Shown in pieces: positions 38,879 through 39,933 of a DNA stretch of 39,933 bases. Every line of letters begins with the position of its first letter. Positions within the stretch are counted from its first letter, which is position 1. Source of the DNA: an uncultured Olsenella sp. (GTDB lineage: Bacteria; Actinomycetota; Coriobacteriia; Coriobacteriales; Atopobiaceae); NCBI GenBank assembly GCA_934660915.1, contig CAKUIF010000016.1, forward strand, positions 1-39,933, read 5' to 3'. The position numbers and the translations under genes are program-made. The notes under the pieces were generated by a model, which saw only the letters and a program-made list of their open reading frames with translations, ran no database searches and had not been told where the DNA came from.

Positions 38879-39790
38879 TTAGTCGGCGGCGCCTGCCACG
38901 TAGGCGCGCAGGTGCTCTAGGTAACGCTCGGCCACGCGCGAGAGGGGACGGCCCGCGAGCTGCAGGTATCCGACCTCCATCCGCTCGTCCGACTCGAGGG
39001 GGACGGCGACGATGTCGGTGCCGTTCAGGTCCTCGCTGAGGATACCCGAGCTCACGGTGTAGCCGTCGAGGCCGATGAGCAGGTTGAAGAGCGTCGCGCG
39101 GTCGGTGACCACGATCTGCTTGTCGGCGGGCTCGACGGCGTGGAGCTCCTCGCTGAAGTAGAACGAGTTCTGGATGCCCTGGTCGTAGGTGAGGCGCGGG
39201 AAGGGCGCGAGGTCGGCAAGCGTCACGGATGCGCGCCCGGCGAGGGGAGACGTCCTGCTCACGAACACATGCGGGCTCGCCGTGAAGAGCGGCTCGAATC
39301 GCAGCTCCGCGCGGCGCACGGCTTCCGTGATGACCTCGTGGTTGAAGCGGCTGCGGTAAATGACGCCGAGCTCCGAGCGCTGCAGACGCACGTCGTCGAT
39401 GATGCCCTGCGTCGTGCCCTCGCGCAGCGAGAACTCGTAGCGCTCGCGGCCGATCTCGCGGACGAGCTCGACGAAGGCGTTGACCACGAAGGCGTAGTGC
39501 TGGCTCGAGACGGCGAAGACGCGACGCACCGGCGCGTCTTTGACGTAGCGGCTCTCGAGCAGGTCGGCCTGCTCGACGACCTGGCGCGCGTAGCTGAGGA
39601 AGCGCGTGCCCTCATCGGTGAGCGTGACGCCGCGCGACGAGCGGTCGAAGATCGCGATGCCCATCTCGGCCTCGAGCTCGCCCACGGCCTTCGAGAGGCT
39701 CGGCTGCGCGATGAAGAGGCGCTTGGCCGCCTGGGTGATCGATCCCGCGTCGGCGACCTCGATGGCGTACCTGAGCTGCGTGAGCGTCAT
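38879..39790 (-). CDS. LysR-family transcriptional regulator
   Basis: A 303-residue regulator. The winged HTH is at residues 1-60 (LRYAIEVADAGSITQAAKRLFIAQPSLSKAVGELE), and the rest is a periplasmic-binding-like effector domain in two lobes (from about 90). It probably senses a sulphur-amino-acid metabolite and controls the downstream methyltransferase gene and perhaps itself. The only other target visible in the window is that gene. CAGGTGGGGAGAAGCGC precedes the ATG. Confidence 0.93.
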   Translation of the reverse strand: MTLTQLRYAIEVADAGSITQAAKRLFIAQPSLSKAVGELEAEMGIAIFDRSSRGVTLTDEGTRFLSYARQVVEQADLLESRYVKDAPVRRVFAVSSQHYAFVVNAFVELVREIGRERYEFSLREGTTQGIIDDVRLQRSELGVIYRSRFNHEVITEAVRRAELRFEPLFTASPHVFVSRTSPLAGRASVTLADLAPFPRLTYDQGIQNSFYFSEELHAVEPADKQIVVTDRATLFNLLIGLDGYTVSSGILSEDLNGTDIVAVPLESDERMEVGYLQLAGRPLSRVAERYLEHLRAYVAGAAD

Positions 39791-39812
39791 GCGCTTCTCC
39801 CCACCTGCAAAA

Positions 39813-39869
39813 TCAGCCTGTCTGATTTGGCAGCGTTTTCAGCCTGTCTGGAATGACTGCCAAATCAGA
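39813..39869. repeat. 13-bp inverted repeat with direct repeats in the lysR promoter
   Basis: TCTGATTTGGCAG (39821-39833) and its exact reverse complement (39857-39869) flank a 23-bp spacer. TCAGCCTGTCTG occurs twice as a direct repeat (39813-39824 and 39839-39850). It lies 23-79 bp upstream of the lysR start and is a likely autoregulatory region. A GCGCCC/GGGCGC hairpin follows at about 39886-39901. Confidence 0.65.
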
Positions 39870-39933
39870 CGCTGAGAATGTCAAAGGGGGCGCCCTCCGG
39901 GGCGCTCCTCGCCGATAATGGTGCCCGCGCCGC

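Overview
The window looks like a chromosomal segment of a high-GC, gut-type member of the Coriobacteriia, most likely Collinsella or a close relative. This is inferred from the strong G+C bias at third codon positions, the product set, a monoderm-type Tad pilus locus without a secretin, and Coriobacteriia-style intergenic palindromes. No marker allows a firm species call. Coding density is high and nearly all genes look intact.

Layout. 1-130: the 3' end of a 5S rRNA gene and the rRNA operon terminator. 175-4161: carbohydrate and fermentation genes (GH13 amylase-family enzyme, D-lactate dehydrogenase, pyruvate kinase). 4162-4563: a structured non-coding region with two palindromic elements and a candidate regulatory leader whose loop can pair with the ribosome binding site of the following gene. 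4564-8440: a Ca2+-type P-type ATPase and the ribosome-assembly GTPase RsgA. 8817-18597: a tightly overlapping Tad/Flp pilus operon (CpaB, TadZ, TadA, TadB, TadC, Flp pilin, five small or large pseudopilin-like membrane proteins, a DUF192 protein and a zinc-ribbon/FHA protein). 18606-19292: a HigBA-type toxin-antitoxin module with its own operator. 19353-21344: a DUF2207 membrane protein. 21438-23204 (minus strand): a macro-domain protein with a C-terminal HTH-like domain, followed by a VWA-domain protein. 23366-23441: tRNA-Phe. 23548-23815: an unusual mirror-symmetric repeat array with an exact 41-bp period. 23879-24526: upp. 24646-27985 (minus strand): an ABC-2 exporter, divergent from a NarL-type two-component system (28140-29923) that probably controls it. 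30018-37495: acylphosphatase, DegV, a Tat-type lipoprotein resembling tannases, a GH3 lipoprotein, QueD, a GH5-like protein that has lost both catalytic glutamates, and RsmI. 37612-39790 (minus strand): a LysR regulator followed by a cobalamin-independent methionine-synthase-like enzyme with a LysR-type operator between them.

The features most worth following up are: the 41-bp mirror array at 23548-23782; a 9-mer (GGCAAGAAG) present 17 times, in intergenic DNA and in five different codon registers; the leader RNA with a perfect 8-nt anti-Shine-Dalgarno in front of the P-type ATPase; the macro/HTH plus VWA gene pair; and the GH5-fold pseudoenzyme. All counts were made by eye and should be recomputed.
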